The notes beneath the pieces were generated by a model. It worked only from the letters and a program-made list of their open reading frames with translations, did no database searches and was not told where the DNA came from. From Patescibacteria group bacterium (lineage in GTDB: Bacteria > Patescibacteriota > Gracilibacteria > UBA1369 > PNNO01): 17,838 nucleotides of DNA. The stretch covers positions 1-17,838 of the forward strand of contig JAHJMX010000077.1 in the NCBI GenBank assembly GCA_018821175.1. The letters are read 5' to 3'. The translations under genes and the position numbers were made by a program. Shown one piece after another: positions 7,436 through 14,744 of the stretch (positions within the stretch are counted from its first letter, which is position 1; each line of letters opens with the position of its first letter).

Positions 7436-8014
7436 ATGGATAATTTTGCAGGATTTATAGGTTGGTACATAGCGAAATACATTTATTTTTTTGTTATTGC
7501 ATTTGCGCTTATTGTCATCGAAAACAAATTAGAGGTTAAGTATAAATTTGCTAAGAAAATCCATAACTTACGTATTAAATCAAGATTTACGAGCTTCGTT
7601 TTTGGTGGGAAAGAAATTAGCGGATATTTTATTTTTGTTATGATTGGGCTTTTTTTATTTTTACATATACCTTTTTTGATTACGGCTTCTTGGTCAATTG
7701 GGGCTGAATCTGAAATTTTTGCAGTTTTACTTTTGGCGGGGATTTTTTGGGATTTCTTGTGGGTAGTTTTAAATCCATACTATGGCGTCAGAAAATTCAA
7801 CCAAAAACATTTATATTGGTATGAGGCTTGGGTTGCTGGTATTCCAGTTGAATATGCGCGAACATTTGGTTTAGCAGCAATGATTTCTTTATTAGATTAT
7901 CCTTTTGGAATCGGGAAAATAGCCATTTTACTTGTTGTATTTGGTATTGCGAGTTGCATCGTTGCCATTGCCAGCGAATTTTATCGAGGACTACAAACGG
8001 AATCAGAGAATTAA
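7436..8014 (+). CDS. Hypothetical five-helix integral membrane protein
   Basis: I do not recognise a family for this 192-residue protein. Hydrophobic segments lie at about 10-28, 62-84, 90-113, 133-152 and 157-180. A basic cytoplasmic-type loop (residues 29-58, rich in Lys and Arg) separates the first and second segments, which suggests the N-terminus is outside. Trp, Tyr and Phe are abundant in the membrane parts (for example IFWDFLWVVLNPYYG at 103-117). It begins four bases after the GH1 stop with no ribosome binding site of its own, so it is almost certainly co-transcribed and probably translationally coupled to GH1. A role linked to the same substrate or membrane glycolipid is possible but rests only on position. 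It ends nine bases from the convergent stop of the FN3 membrane protein, with no terminator hairpin between. Confidence 0.85.
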   Translation: MDNFAGFIGWYIAKYIYFFVIAFALIVIENKLEVKYKFAKKIHNLRIKSRFTSFVFGGKEISGYFIFVMIGLFLFLHIPFLITASWSIGAESEIFAVLLLAGIFWDFLWVVLNPYYGVRKFNQKHLYWYEAWVAGIPVEYARTFGLAAMISLLDYPFGIGKIAILLVVFGIASCIVAIASEFYRGLQTESEN

Positions 8015-8023
8015 TTATTTTCT

Positions 8024-9178
8024 TTATTCCTTTCTTCCTTTTTTCATCATTTCATCCTGTTTTTTGAAATCCTTAATTGTTGAAAGCAGGTTGTCTTGTT
8101 CTGTAGCAGAAAGCTCTGATCTCTTGATCAATGTTTGCATTGCTTCAAATTCTGATTCTGTAATTTCTCCATCTTCCATCATTTTGAACATTTGCTCTTT
8201 CATCGTTGAAGGCAATCCGCCAAATTTTTCATTAACAATTTGTTTCTGGATATCAATCATATATCCTTCAATACGATTTATTAAAAGCTGATAAGCCCCA
8301 TCGTCGAGTTTGGCTGTTTTGAGTTGATCGTCCAAAATATCCTTTAATCTATAAAGCTCAGCTTCGCAGCGTTTAGCTTTCATTTTATATTCTGAATATG
8401 TGTCATCAATCTGATTGATATATTTTGAAATTGATTTTCGTTTGTTTTTAGACGCGAATGTGAATCCTGAAACTGCAATGATCACAGTTATAATTGCAAC
8501 AATTGTTCCAAGATTATTGCCGGCAAATTTCGAAATCAATTGCCAAACTCCAGCCTTTTGGTTGATTTCACGGACAGGTCTATCTACGATAACGTTATTT
8601 TCTTCCTCGAGGAGTGCACGGTCTGGGATTATTTCTGGTTCTTCTTCGATGAAAGGCTCTGCTCCAATGCTTCCGGCAGCAAATTCTGCTTCGCGGAATA
8701 GATTTACGCTGTTGCTGCATCCTCGTTTATCATCTTGTGTAATTACACAAATTCGGAAAAAGTTGTCTCCATCTGGAATCATTCCTGTGAGGTATCCGGT
8801 TTTGTGTGGATCGTCGAAATAGTCCAAGTATCCATGTTTTGGATAATATGGTTCAGGATCCATTTGATCGTGAACCACTTTGTACATTGAAAAATTCGGT
8901 TTTAAATAAGGTGTCCAATTTAAAGCTGCTCGTCCATCCTGTGTTAGAGCTCCTTCAAGTTCAATATAAATTCCGGGATCGTCAATGTATGGGTCTGCTG
9001 GATCATCATTAAATATTGGCTGAAACTCCATGTCTACAAATTGTGCTTGTTGGTAGTTGAGTTCAGGCTCGAATGTTTCAAATAAGATTTTTGGGTCTCC
9101 AGCAAGGGCAATTCCAGCTAAGTTTGTTGAGAGAATAATCGATAAGCCAAAGAGAGATAAGAATTTTTTATAATTCAT
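8024..9178 (-). CDS. Secreted-then-anchored protein with FN3-like ectodomain and helical cytoplasmic tail
   Basis: This 384-residue protein starts with a signal peptide (hydrophobic 6-22, likely cleavage after ALA at 26). Residues about 68-162 look like a fibronectin type III-like beta-sandwich: GRAALNWTPY opens a strand, a Tyr-Lys-Val-Val strand follows, and FRICVITQDDKRGCSNSVNL closes it, with Cys144 and Cys154 placed for a disulfide. An acidic Pro-rich linker (170-200) leads to a single membrane helix at about 222-242. The remaining 140 residues are charged and helical (SKNKRKS, then coiled-coil), ending in two short alpha-hairpin units around 292-312 and 336-370 that resemble SHOCT or calcium-less EF-like helices. 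The topology suggests outside-to-inside coupling or an envelope tether. It is divergent from the adenylate cyclase across 139 bp with its own promoter. No family name is assigned. Confidence 0.85.
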   Translation of the reverse strand: MNYKKFLSLFGLSIILSTNLAGIALAGDPKILFETFEPELNYQQAQFVDMEFQPIFNDDPADPYIDDPGIYIELEGALTQDGRAALNWTPYLKPNFSMYKVVHDQMDPEPYYPKHGYLDYFDDPHKTGYLTGMIPDGDNFFRICVITQDDKRGCSNSVNLFREAEFAAGSIGAEPFIEEEPEIIPDRALLEEENNVIVDRPVREINQKAGVWQLISKFAGNNLGTIVAIITVIIAVSGFTFASKNKRKSISKYINQIDDTYSEYKMKAKRCEAELYRLKDILDDQLKTAKLDDGAYQLLINRIEGYMIDIQKQIVNEKFGGLPSTMKEQMFKMMEDGEITESEFEAMQTLIKRSELSATEQDNLLSTIKDFKKQDEMMKKGRKE

Positions 9179-9208
9179 AATAGGTTTTAATTAAGCTAAA
9201 TCTGTCAC

Positions 9209-9237
9209 ATTGTATGCTACTTTGTTTGCATGGTAAA
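9209..9237 (-). promoter_or_regulatory. Promoter for the FN3 membrane protein
   Basis: On the minus strand TTTACC (complement of 9232-9237), a 17-base spacer and TACAAT (complement of 9209-9214) form a sigma-70-type promoter with four and five matches to consensus. The start would be near 9202, giving a leader of about 24 bases. Confidence 0.5.
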
Positions 9238-9253
9238 GTTTTACTTAAATCTT

Positions 9254-9282
9254 TTGACATTGCAGCATGACTATGGGATATT
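9254..9282 (+). promoter_or_regulatory. Promoter for the adenylate cyclase gene
   Basis: A perfect TTGACA (9254-9259) lies 17 bases before GATATT (9277-9282), which carries an extended TG at 9274-9275. Transcription would start near 9289. This places an upstream in-frame ATG (9267) inside the promoter and supports the ATG at 9318 as the true start. Confidence 0.6.
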
Positions 9283-9317
9283 GGCGTCCAAATTTAAGTT
9301 TTATATATTATATATCT

Positions 9318-11312
9318 ATGGAAAATTTAAAAAACACAAGTGCCTTTGAAACGGCCAGCAAATTAGGGGAGTTTTGGCATGAAAAAAAGGTAACTTTGCC
9401 TACGAATCTAAAAGATCGTATTGAATTTGCAATGAATTTGTCGAAACGTGAGTTGAGTGAAAATCACAGGCAACTGATTTCATCACTAATTCGTGAGCTT
9501 GCTTCTCATGGGATGTCTAGTGTCATTGAGGGAGAAGAATTTGATATGTTCTTGAGTGAGTTTGAAAAAGGTAAAATCGCGCTATCTGATGTTTTTGGTT
9601 ACGAGATTGATTTGTTGCAAAATCAGGATTTGGCTCCTGAAATTCAACAAAAAATCGGCGATATAAATCAAATGGTTTACGGAGTTTTGAAAGGTGTGTT
9701 AGATGGAACGTTGCGTGCCGATGCACTTACTAGTTTGGATAAGGTGATTGATGAAAATAGGAATGCCACTTTAGAAGTTGCCGTGCGTGCAATTTTGAAG
9801 AAAATTGGAAATATTCTGGTGGATTTGGGGAATTTGAAATCTGTTAATTTAGCGCATGTGCATCCGGATCCAGACAATAATGAATATGTTGTTTATACAA
9901 GTGATGAAAATGAAAAAGCAGAGATAGACTGTAAAGAAATGCTCAATCTAACTTGGCAGAAAGCTGAATATGAAGATTTAATGGTTGATTATGCGAGAAT
10001 CAAGTCTAAAAATGAGGCGGCAACTCAATTGATTTTCAAATTAAGCTTCGGTGACCAGGAAATTGGATATTTGGTTTATGAATTTGAAGGCGATAATGTG
10101 CATCCATTAACTTTTGGTAGTTGTGCAAATATGAGTGCTATGCTGGATACTTTTTTGAATGCGCGTTTGCAAAACGAAATTAAGGAAATAATTGCTGATC
10201 GTAAAAGGGAAATTCTTGAGAAGTATAAATTCAAGGAATGGCGCAAAATGTGTAGTGAGCTTTGCAGTACTTTGAGCAAAGTACTTGGTACGAGGATTGC
10301 ATTTACTTGTGATGCTAAGCCAGGCAGCAAAAATTATTGGTATGTAATGGTTGATGGGGATAATGTAGATGAGAATGCGAATTTTTTAGAATTCACACAT
10401 GATGCTACAGATGCTGGTGGTGAATTTTTTGCTGTTAATATTGATGAGGGGGAGGGAAGAAAGAAAATCGGTAGTTTGATGGTTGCTTGCAAGGACGATG
10501 CGCAGCGTGGAATTGTTAATGATGCTTTGAGTTTTATTGAAAGTATTTTGATGGGACGTGAAGAAGCTCGTCACTGGCTTAGTAAGTTGATTGGAGCTCC
10601 ATCTGCTGATAAATGGCTTGAGAATGATATTGAAGAAGTGCCAACAGCTCATCCAGTTGTAACTTTGTTCTCAGATATTGATGATTATAGTCGAACTGTT
10701 CATGAACTTTCTGACGCAAAAACCGGAATAGGGAAGATTATGAGCGAATTTATTTCGCGCGTTAAATTGGAAATTGAAAGAGATTATGGTGTCGTGATTG
10801 ATAAATTTGTTGGGGATGAAGTAATTGTTTTGATTGGGCCTCCGTATGGGAAGAATGGGCTTGATATGTTTGGGAATAAAGAACCAAATTATGCTCAATA
10901 TATCGATCTTGCGTATACAATTTCTCAGGAGTTGCAACGAATTTTGGATGAGATTTCTGAAGAAATCCAAGAACGTGATAGATTCGAGTTGCCACGTAGA
11001 TTGGTTTTCGCTAATGGATGCGGGCTTGTTGATGGTGATCCTGTTGGTATCTATGGAGCGCCGGAAAAACCTGGGGCTGGAGTTGATTATACGATTTTTG
11101 GGGATGAAATGAATAAAATTGCGAGAGTGCTGGGGAAAGCAGATGCAAATCAATTCTTGATGCCTAATAGTTCATATAAAAAATATGTTGGAAGTGGGGG
11201 ATCAAGGCTTCAGCCTGTTGGCGAGGCATTTATGGCTGATACTAAAGGAGTTGGGCAAGTTGAGTTGATTTTGGTTCATGATTCAACAAATCCACTAGTT
11301 GGTATCGCGTAA
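9318..11312 (+). CDS. Class III adenylate cyclase with tandem GAF-like domains
   Basis: This 664-residue soluble protein (from ATG 9318) would make cAMP from ATP. Residues 1-150 are helical, about 155-290 and 305-415 look like two GAF sensor domains, and 446-651 is a class III nucleotidyl cyclase catalytic domain. Both metal-binding aspartates are present: Asp453 in LFSDIDDYS and Asp500 in KFVGDEVIVLIG. Lys496 and Asp590 (in VDYTIFGDEMN) are the adenine-selecting pair, and Asn599 and Arg603 (in MNKIARVLGK) are the transition-state residues. All needed catalytic residues are visible, so activity as a homodimer is expected, and adenylate rather than guanylate specificity is likely. A longer reading frame starts at 9267, but that ATG overlaps the promoter. 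No cAMP receptor is in the window. It is monocistronic, followed by the beta-helix gene with its own promoter. The GAF assignment is less sure than the cyclase. Confidence 0.92.
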   Translation: MENLKNTSAFETASKLGEFWHEKKVTLPTNLKDRIEFAMNLSKRELSENHRQLISSLIRELASHGMSSVIEGEEFDMFLSEFEKGKIALSDVFGYEIDLLQNQDLAPEIQQKIGDINQMVYGVLKGVLDGTLRADALTSLDKVIDENRNATLEVAVRAILKKIGNILVDLGNLKSVNLAHVHPDPDNNEYVVYTSDENEKAEIDCKEMLNLTWQKAEYEDLMVDYARIKSKNEAATQLIFKLSFGDQEIGYLVYEFEGDNVHPLTFGSCANMSAMLDTFLNARLQNEIKEIIADRKREILEKYKFKEWRKMCSELCSTLSKVLGTRIAFTCDAKPGSKNYWYVMVDGDNVDENANFLEFTHDATDAGGEFFAVNIDEGEGRKKIGSLMVACKDDAQRGIVNDALSFIESILMGREEARHWLSKLIGAPSADKWLENDIEEVPTAHPVVTLFSDIDDYSRTVHELSDAKTGIGKIMSEFISRVKLEIERDYGVVIDKFVGDEVIVLIGPPYGKNGLDMFGNKEPNYAQYIDLAYTISQELQRILDEISEEIQERDRFELPRRLVFANGCGLVDGDPVGIYGAPEKPGAGVDYTIFGDEMNKIARVLGKADANQFLMPNSSYKKYVGSGGSRLQPVGEAFMADTKGVGQVELILVHDSTNPLVGIA

Positions 11313-11328
11313 ATACGGCTTTTAGTCT

Positions 11329-11356
11329 TTGAGGAATGACATTTTTATGATATAAT
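11329..11356 (+). promoter_or_regulatory. Promoter for the beta-helix surface protein
   Basis: TTGAGG (11329-11334), a 16-base spacer and a perfect TATAAT (11351-11356) with extended TGA just before it form the best promoter in the window. The start would be near 11363, about 30 bases before the ATG at 11393. Confidence 0.7.
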
Positions 11357-11392
11357 GTTAGGAAATTTTAGAACAAATCAAAAATTCCTTGC

Positions 11393-14179
11393 ATGCATAA
11401 AAATTCATTTGTGAAAAATTTACAAATAGTAATCGTTACTGGACTTGTCACCTTGATGGCTACAGGTAGCGCTTTTGCACAAGGTGTTTTGCTTATCAAT
11501 ACGGATATTTTGGAAAATGAGAACAATTTGATTTTGGATGCTGATAATACGGGAGGGGATATTACTTTGCAGTTTGGTGGAACGCTAAATAAATATTTGA
11601 TGTGGGATAATGTGAATTCATATTTTTCTTTTAACGATGATATCAATTTGCAGGGGCATGAGATTCAGGATTTCAAAATTGAAAATAGAACAGGTGCGCC
11701 AGCTTGTAATTTAACTTCTGGTGGACGAATGTATCACAATACAATTGATACTAAAACTTTTGTGTGTGATGGGACGAATTGGGTTGATGTTACAGCGATT
11801 TATACAACTGCAACTAAAGTAACTACGGTTGGGTCAAGTGGTGCTGATTATTCTGATATTGCCGGAGCTGCTGGATATTTAAACACTCTTTCGGGAGGAA
11901 TTATTTTGCTTTCTGCTGAAATACATGAAATTACCAGTCCGGTTAACTTAAGTAATATAACCGTGATCGGGAAGGATGATAGCAATACAACAATTCACAT
12001 TTCTGGTAACGGTCGAATTGATTCATACGATACTACTTTCAATAGTGTGAAATTTGATGTTGATAGTATTAATAATAATATGGGAATTAATGTTGCAAGT
12101 GGGTCGAACTCACTTTATTTCGAATGGGTAGATTTTGATATACAAGATGCAGGTGATGTTTTGATTGATAGTGATTCTGGTGTTGCCCCTACGGTTACAG
12201 TTAAATTTATTAAATGTGATGAATCTGCTGGGAATGGGACTATCGTTTTCCCACAAGCTTCAGCAAATTTGAATATTGCTTCGACAATGTTCGTGGATAG
12301 TAGGAGTTCTGATAGGTCTCTTCGCTTGGATGATTGGAACGTTACTCTTGTAGCTGGAGGAAATGTTTATACAACAGGAACAATTTATCCAGTGCCTGCA
12401 AGTTCAATTGTTGTTTCTGATGATATGCATTTGCAAGGTGCTATTGATAGTTTAGAAGCAATGGGGGTTGGAGGGTTGATTACTCTTCTTCCTGGAATTC
12501 ATGAGATTACCGAGCCTTTAACTATCGAAGGTGATGATATTGAGATTGTTGGATATGGCGATTCTTCTATTGTTAGGGCATCCGGTTTCGCTGCTACTGG
12601 AAGTACTATAGCGGCAGTGCAGGTTGGATCAGCAGATGGGACTACTCCTTCAGATGGAGTTGTATTAAAAGATTTTAAACTTGAAGTTTATTCAAATATT
12701 CATGGAATTAGAGTTGCTGGTGGGGATGATAATCAAGTTTACAATATGACAGTGCAAAAAATGGCTGGGGCATCCGGAAGTGGAGATACTGCAGATATTG
12801 GTATTCAGCTTCTTGATGGAGTTTCCGCAGATTTGGTTCGACCTGTTGTAACTAATTCACGAGTTTTTGGGAATGGACCTGGGAATTATTTTACAGATGG
12901 GATTCATTTAACTTCTGATCCTGATATAACGGGAGTTTGGGGTTATGATAATAGAATTTCGAATGCTCTTGTTGAAGGGAATAATGTGGATTTTGTTGGA
13001 GAAACAAGTTATGTCTTTGTTGGGGCAGATAATAGTTCCCTATTTAACAATAGAGGGTCCCGTATGGGTGCTGTTGGAGGATCAGCTTATGGAATTTATA
13101 TGGGAAATGTTACAAATGTGAATATGAATGCAAATGTATTTAATGGGTCTTTGACTACTGGTGCAATTGCAATTGGGATTGAATCTTTTAATACTGGAAG
13201 TACTAAATATACTCAAGATAATTTGTTCACTAATAATATTATTGATGGAATGGGTGCTGGTGGAATTGGATTTACAACTGGTTTCCAAATTGGATCTACA
13301 TTGAATACTGAGGTTAATCGTAATTCATTCACAAATAATTCAATCTTGGGAGCTTCTAATACTATCAGTACTGCTATTGTGGTTCGTGGAGGGGCTGATG
13401 ATAATTCTTTTTCTGAAAATGATATTTCCGGGGGGACATACTCTTGGGATACAGGGATTAATTTGAGTTCTATTACGCAAGATCGCAATTTGGTTCAAGA
13501 AAATAGATTTATCAATGTTACGAATAATTTTATTGATAATAGTTCAAATAGCAGAGTTGATGTTAGTAATCATAGGGCGACAACCAATCCAACTGTTAAT
13601 GATGATATTAATGATGGTTTTGATATTGGAACGATTTGGGTTAATACAACTGCAAATACTACTTTTATTTCTGTGGATAGCACTGCAAGCGCTGCTATTT
13701 GGAATCAAATTGATGGAAGTGGAAGTGGGACAACTTATAGTCCGATGCTTGCTCAGGTTTATGATAGCGTCGGAGGAGTTGATATGAATACGGCAGCAGG
13801 GAATGTTGTTACTTTTAATCAGGAAACTCGAAAGGATAGTGGCTTTACACATAGTAATACAGTGAATAATTCACGAATTTATTTAAATGATGCTGGGTGG
13901 TATGAGGTTAGTTATAATGTTTCTCATGAAAGTCAGACTAATGGTAGCAAAAACGTACAGTGTCGTATTCGAATGAATGGGACAACCTACGTGACTCCTT
14001 CTGCATCTTTTTCTTATGCGAGAAATACAACTGATGAATGGGCAACTAATACTGGATCTGCTTTGATTCAAACAACCGCTTCCAATCAATATTACGAGAT
14101 TTTTTGTAATTTAGAGGGAAGTACAGGGGCAGCTCGTTCAGTTGCTGGGAAATCTTGGACAATTGCTGAGAAAAAATAA
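11393..14179 (+). CDS. Secreted right-handed beta-helix protein with phage-tail-fibre-like modules
   Basis: This 928-residue protein has a signal peptide (hydrophobic 10-28, cleavage likely after AFA at 29). Residues 30-98 are an Asn/Asp-rich beta region, and 100-133 hold a small Cys-pair module (Cys105, Cys125, FVCDGTNWVDV). Two related blocks at 166-201 and 358-394 share GG-I-x-LL, then IHEIT-x-P, then an Ile-Val-Gly turn. They open pectate-lyase-like parallel beta-helices; 425-720 continues as short Asn/Gly-rich coils (VEGNNV, SFTNNSI, NSFSENDISG). Residues 732-770 (NPTVNDDIN, IGTIWVNTT, then AAIW) match a linker common in phage tail fibres, and 785-925 looks like a C1q/TNF-type jelly-roll head (GWYEVSYNVSH, then CRIRMNG). 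I infer a surface adhesin or tailspike-like carbohydrate-binding protein, with or without lyase activity. It has its own promoter and terminator. Confidence 0.9.
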   Translation: MHKNSFVKNLQIVIVTGLVTLMATGSAFAQGVLLINTDILENENNLILDADNTGGDITLQFGGTLNKYLMWDNVNSYFSFNDDINLQGHEIQDFKIENRTGAPACNLTSGGRMYHNTIDTKTFVCDGTNWVDVTAIYTTATKVTTVGSSGADYSDIAGAAGYLNTLSGGIILLSAEIHEITSPVNLSNITVIGKDDSNTTIHISGNGRIDSYDTTFNSVKFDVDSINNNMGINVASGSNSLYFEWVDFDIQDAGDVLIDSDSGVAPTVTVKFIKCDESAGNGTIVFPQASANLNIASTMFVDSRSSDRSLRLDDWNVTLVAGGNVYTTGTIYPVPASSIVVSDDMHLQGAIDSLEAMGVGGLITLLPGIHEITEPLTIEGDDIEIVGYGDSSIVRASGFAATGSTIAAVQVGSADGTTPSDGVVLKDFKLEVYSNIHGIRVAGGDDNQVYNMTVQKMAGASGSGDTADIGIQLLDGVSADLVRPVVTNSRVFGNGPGNYFTDGIHLTSDPDITGVWGYDNRISNALVEGNNVDFVGETSYVFVGADNSSLFNNRGSRMGAVGGSAYGIYMGNVTNVNMNANVFNGSLTTGAIAIGIESFNTGSTKYTQDNLFTNNIIDGMGAGGIGFTTGFQIGSTLNTEVNRNSFTNNSILGASNTISTAIVVRGGADDNSFSENDISGGTYSWDTGINLSSITQDRNLVQENRFINVTNNFIDNSSNSRVDVSNHRATTNPTVNDDINDGFDIGTIWVNTTANTTFISVDSTASAAIWNQIDGSGSGTTYSPMLAQVYDSVGGVDMNTAAGNVVTFNQETRKDSGFTHSNTVNNSRIYLNDAGWYEVSYNVSHESQTNGSKNVQCRIRMNGTTYVTPSASFSYARNTTDEWATNTGSALIQTTASNQYYEIFCNLEGSTGAARSVAGKSWTIAEKK

Positions 14180-14195
14180 TGTTTGGCACCGGATA

Positions 14196-14224
14196 AATTC
14201 TATATCGACATAGAATTGTTTTTT
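14196..14224 (+). terminator. Rho-independent terminator of the beta-helix gene
   Basis: AATTCTAT (14196-14203) and ATAGAATT (14210-14217) form a perfect eight-base-pair stem with a six-base loop, followed by a run of six T (14219-14224). It sits 17 bases after the beta-helix stop. Confidence 0.8.
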
Positions 14225-14226
14225 AC

Positions 14227-14262
14227 ATAAAAAAATATCGCACAAATTTATTGGCGATATTT
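14227..14262 (-). terminator. Terminator downstream of tRNA-Glu
   Basis: On the minus strand AAATATCG (complement of 14255-14262) and CGATATTT (complement of 14233-14240) form an eight-base-pair stem with a 14-base loop, followed by further T residues. It lies 10 bases past the CCA end of the tRNA. The stem is AT-rich and the loop large, so strength is moderate. Confidence 0.6.
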
Positions 14263-14271
14263 CTATTTGAA

Positions 14272-14346
14272 TGGTAGTCCCAAGGGGAATTGAACCCCTG
14301 TTTCCAGGATGAAAACCTGATGTCCTAACCACTAGACGATGGGACC
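14272..14346 (-). tRNA. tRNA-Glu, anticodon TTC, with encoded CCA
   Basis: All four arms fold. The acceptor GGTCCCA pairs with TGGGACT (first pair is G-U), followed by discriminator A and encoded CCA. The D arm is GTC/GAC with loop TAGTGGTTAG. The anticodon stem CAGG/CCTG has loop TTTTCAT with anticodon TTC (complement of 14311-14313). The T arm AGGGG/CCCCT has loop TTCAATT. The body resembles Escherichia coli tRNA-Glu, including TCGTCTAG after the acceptor stem. A promoter and a terminator flank it, so it is its own transcription unit. Confidence 0.97.
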
Positions 14347-14370
14347 TTGTTTGACTAAAGGCGCAAGAAA

Positions 14371-14398
14371 AGTATATATAAAGACTTTCGAAAGTCAA
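14371..14398 (-). promoter_or_regulatory. Promoter for tRNA-Glu
   Basis: On the minus strand TTGACT (complement of 14393-14398), a 16-base spacer and TATACT (complement of 14371-14376) each match the sigma-70 consensus in five of six positions. Transcription would start near 14364, giving an 18-base 5' leader for RNase P to remove. The -35 box overlaps the palindrome at 14383-14396. Confidence 0.6.
14383..14396 (-). terminator. Perfect palindrome after the FtsL-like gene, possible terminator
   Basis: GACTTTCGAAAGTC is a 14-base perfect inverted repeat beginning 7 bases after the FtsL-like stop. On the minus strand it is followed by TTTATATATA, a weak U-rich tail. It could end the rnpA-yidC-jag-rlpA-ftsL transcript, or be a protein site since it overlaps the tRNA promoter spacer. 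Confidence 0.4.
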
Positions 14399-14403
14399 TT
14401 GAT

Positions 14404-14736
14404 TTATTGATCTGCAAATAGGGTAGATTCAGGTGTTCCCATTTCGTATATTTTGTCGGTTTTTTCTAGTTCGAACATTGACTTAGCTTGCATTACTTTC
14501 AATTGAAGTTCTTTGTTGATATTTTCGAGCTCCTCGTTCTGTAATTGCAATTGTGAGTGCACATATCCTTTTTGTGCCGAATTGCTCGTATTCAGAAGAA
14601 AAACGATACTGAGGGCTATTGTAATTAAAACAAGGCCAAAAAGAAGAGACATAATAGTCTTACGGATTTCTTGCGACAGGGGAATGCGTTTTTTAAAAAC
14701 TTTACTTCCGTATTTCTTTCTTATTGTATCTTCCAT
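14404..14736 (-). CDS. FtsL/DivIC-like septum-assembly protein
   Basis: This 110-residue protein has a basic cytoplasmic N-terminus (1-28), one membrane helix (about 29-48) and an extracytoplasmic coiled-coil (about 56-92, QLQLQNEELENINKELQ). It ends in IYEMGTPES, which resembles the A-x-x-LGM-x-x-P segment after the coiled-coil in FtsL and FtsB/DivIC. Members of this family form the FtsQLB complex that activates septal peptidoglycan synthesis. Sequence conservation is always low, so FtsL versus DivIC cannot be decided and the call rests on architecture. A longer reading frame begins at 14772 but overlaps the upstream gene. ATG at 14736 (or the adjacent 14739) fits the 8-base spacing after the RlpA stop and is preferred. 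Neighbouring RlpA, another septal-wall protein, supports the call. Confidence 0.6.
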   Translation of the reverse strand: MEDTIRKKYGSKVFKKRIPLSQEIRKTIMSLLFGLVLITIALSIVFLLNTSNSAQKGYVHSQLQLQNEELENINKELQLKVMQAKSMFELEKTDKIYEMGTPESTLFADQ

Positions 14737-14744
14737 CATAATAA

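Noticed and set aside
9267..9317. Upstream start of the adenylate cyclase at 9267
   Set aside because: The 17 extra residues fall inside the predicted promoter and look unlike coding sequence; ATG 9318 lies about 29 bases after the predicted transcription start.
10671..11153. Minus-strand 160-codon reading frame within the cyclase gene
   Set aside because: It lies wholly antisense to the conserved cyclase domain and has composition typical of an antisense shadow (Ile, Asn, Ser, His rich).
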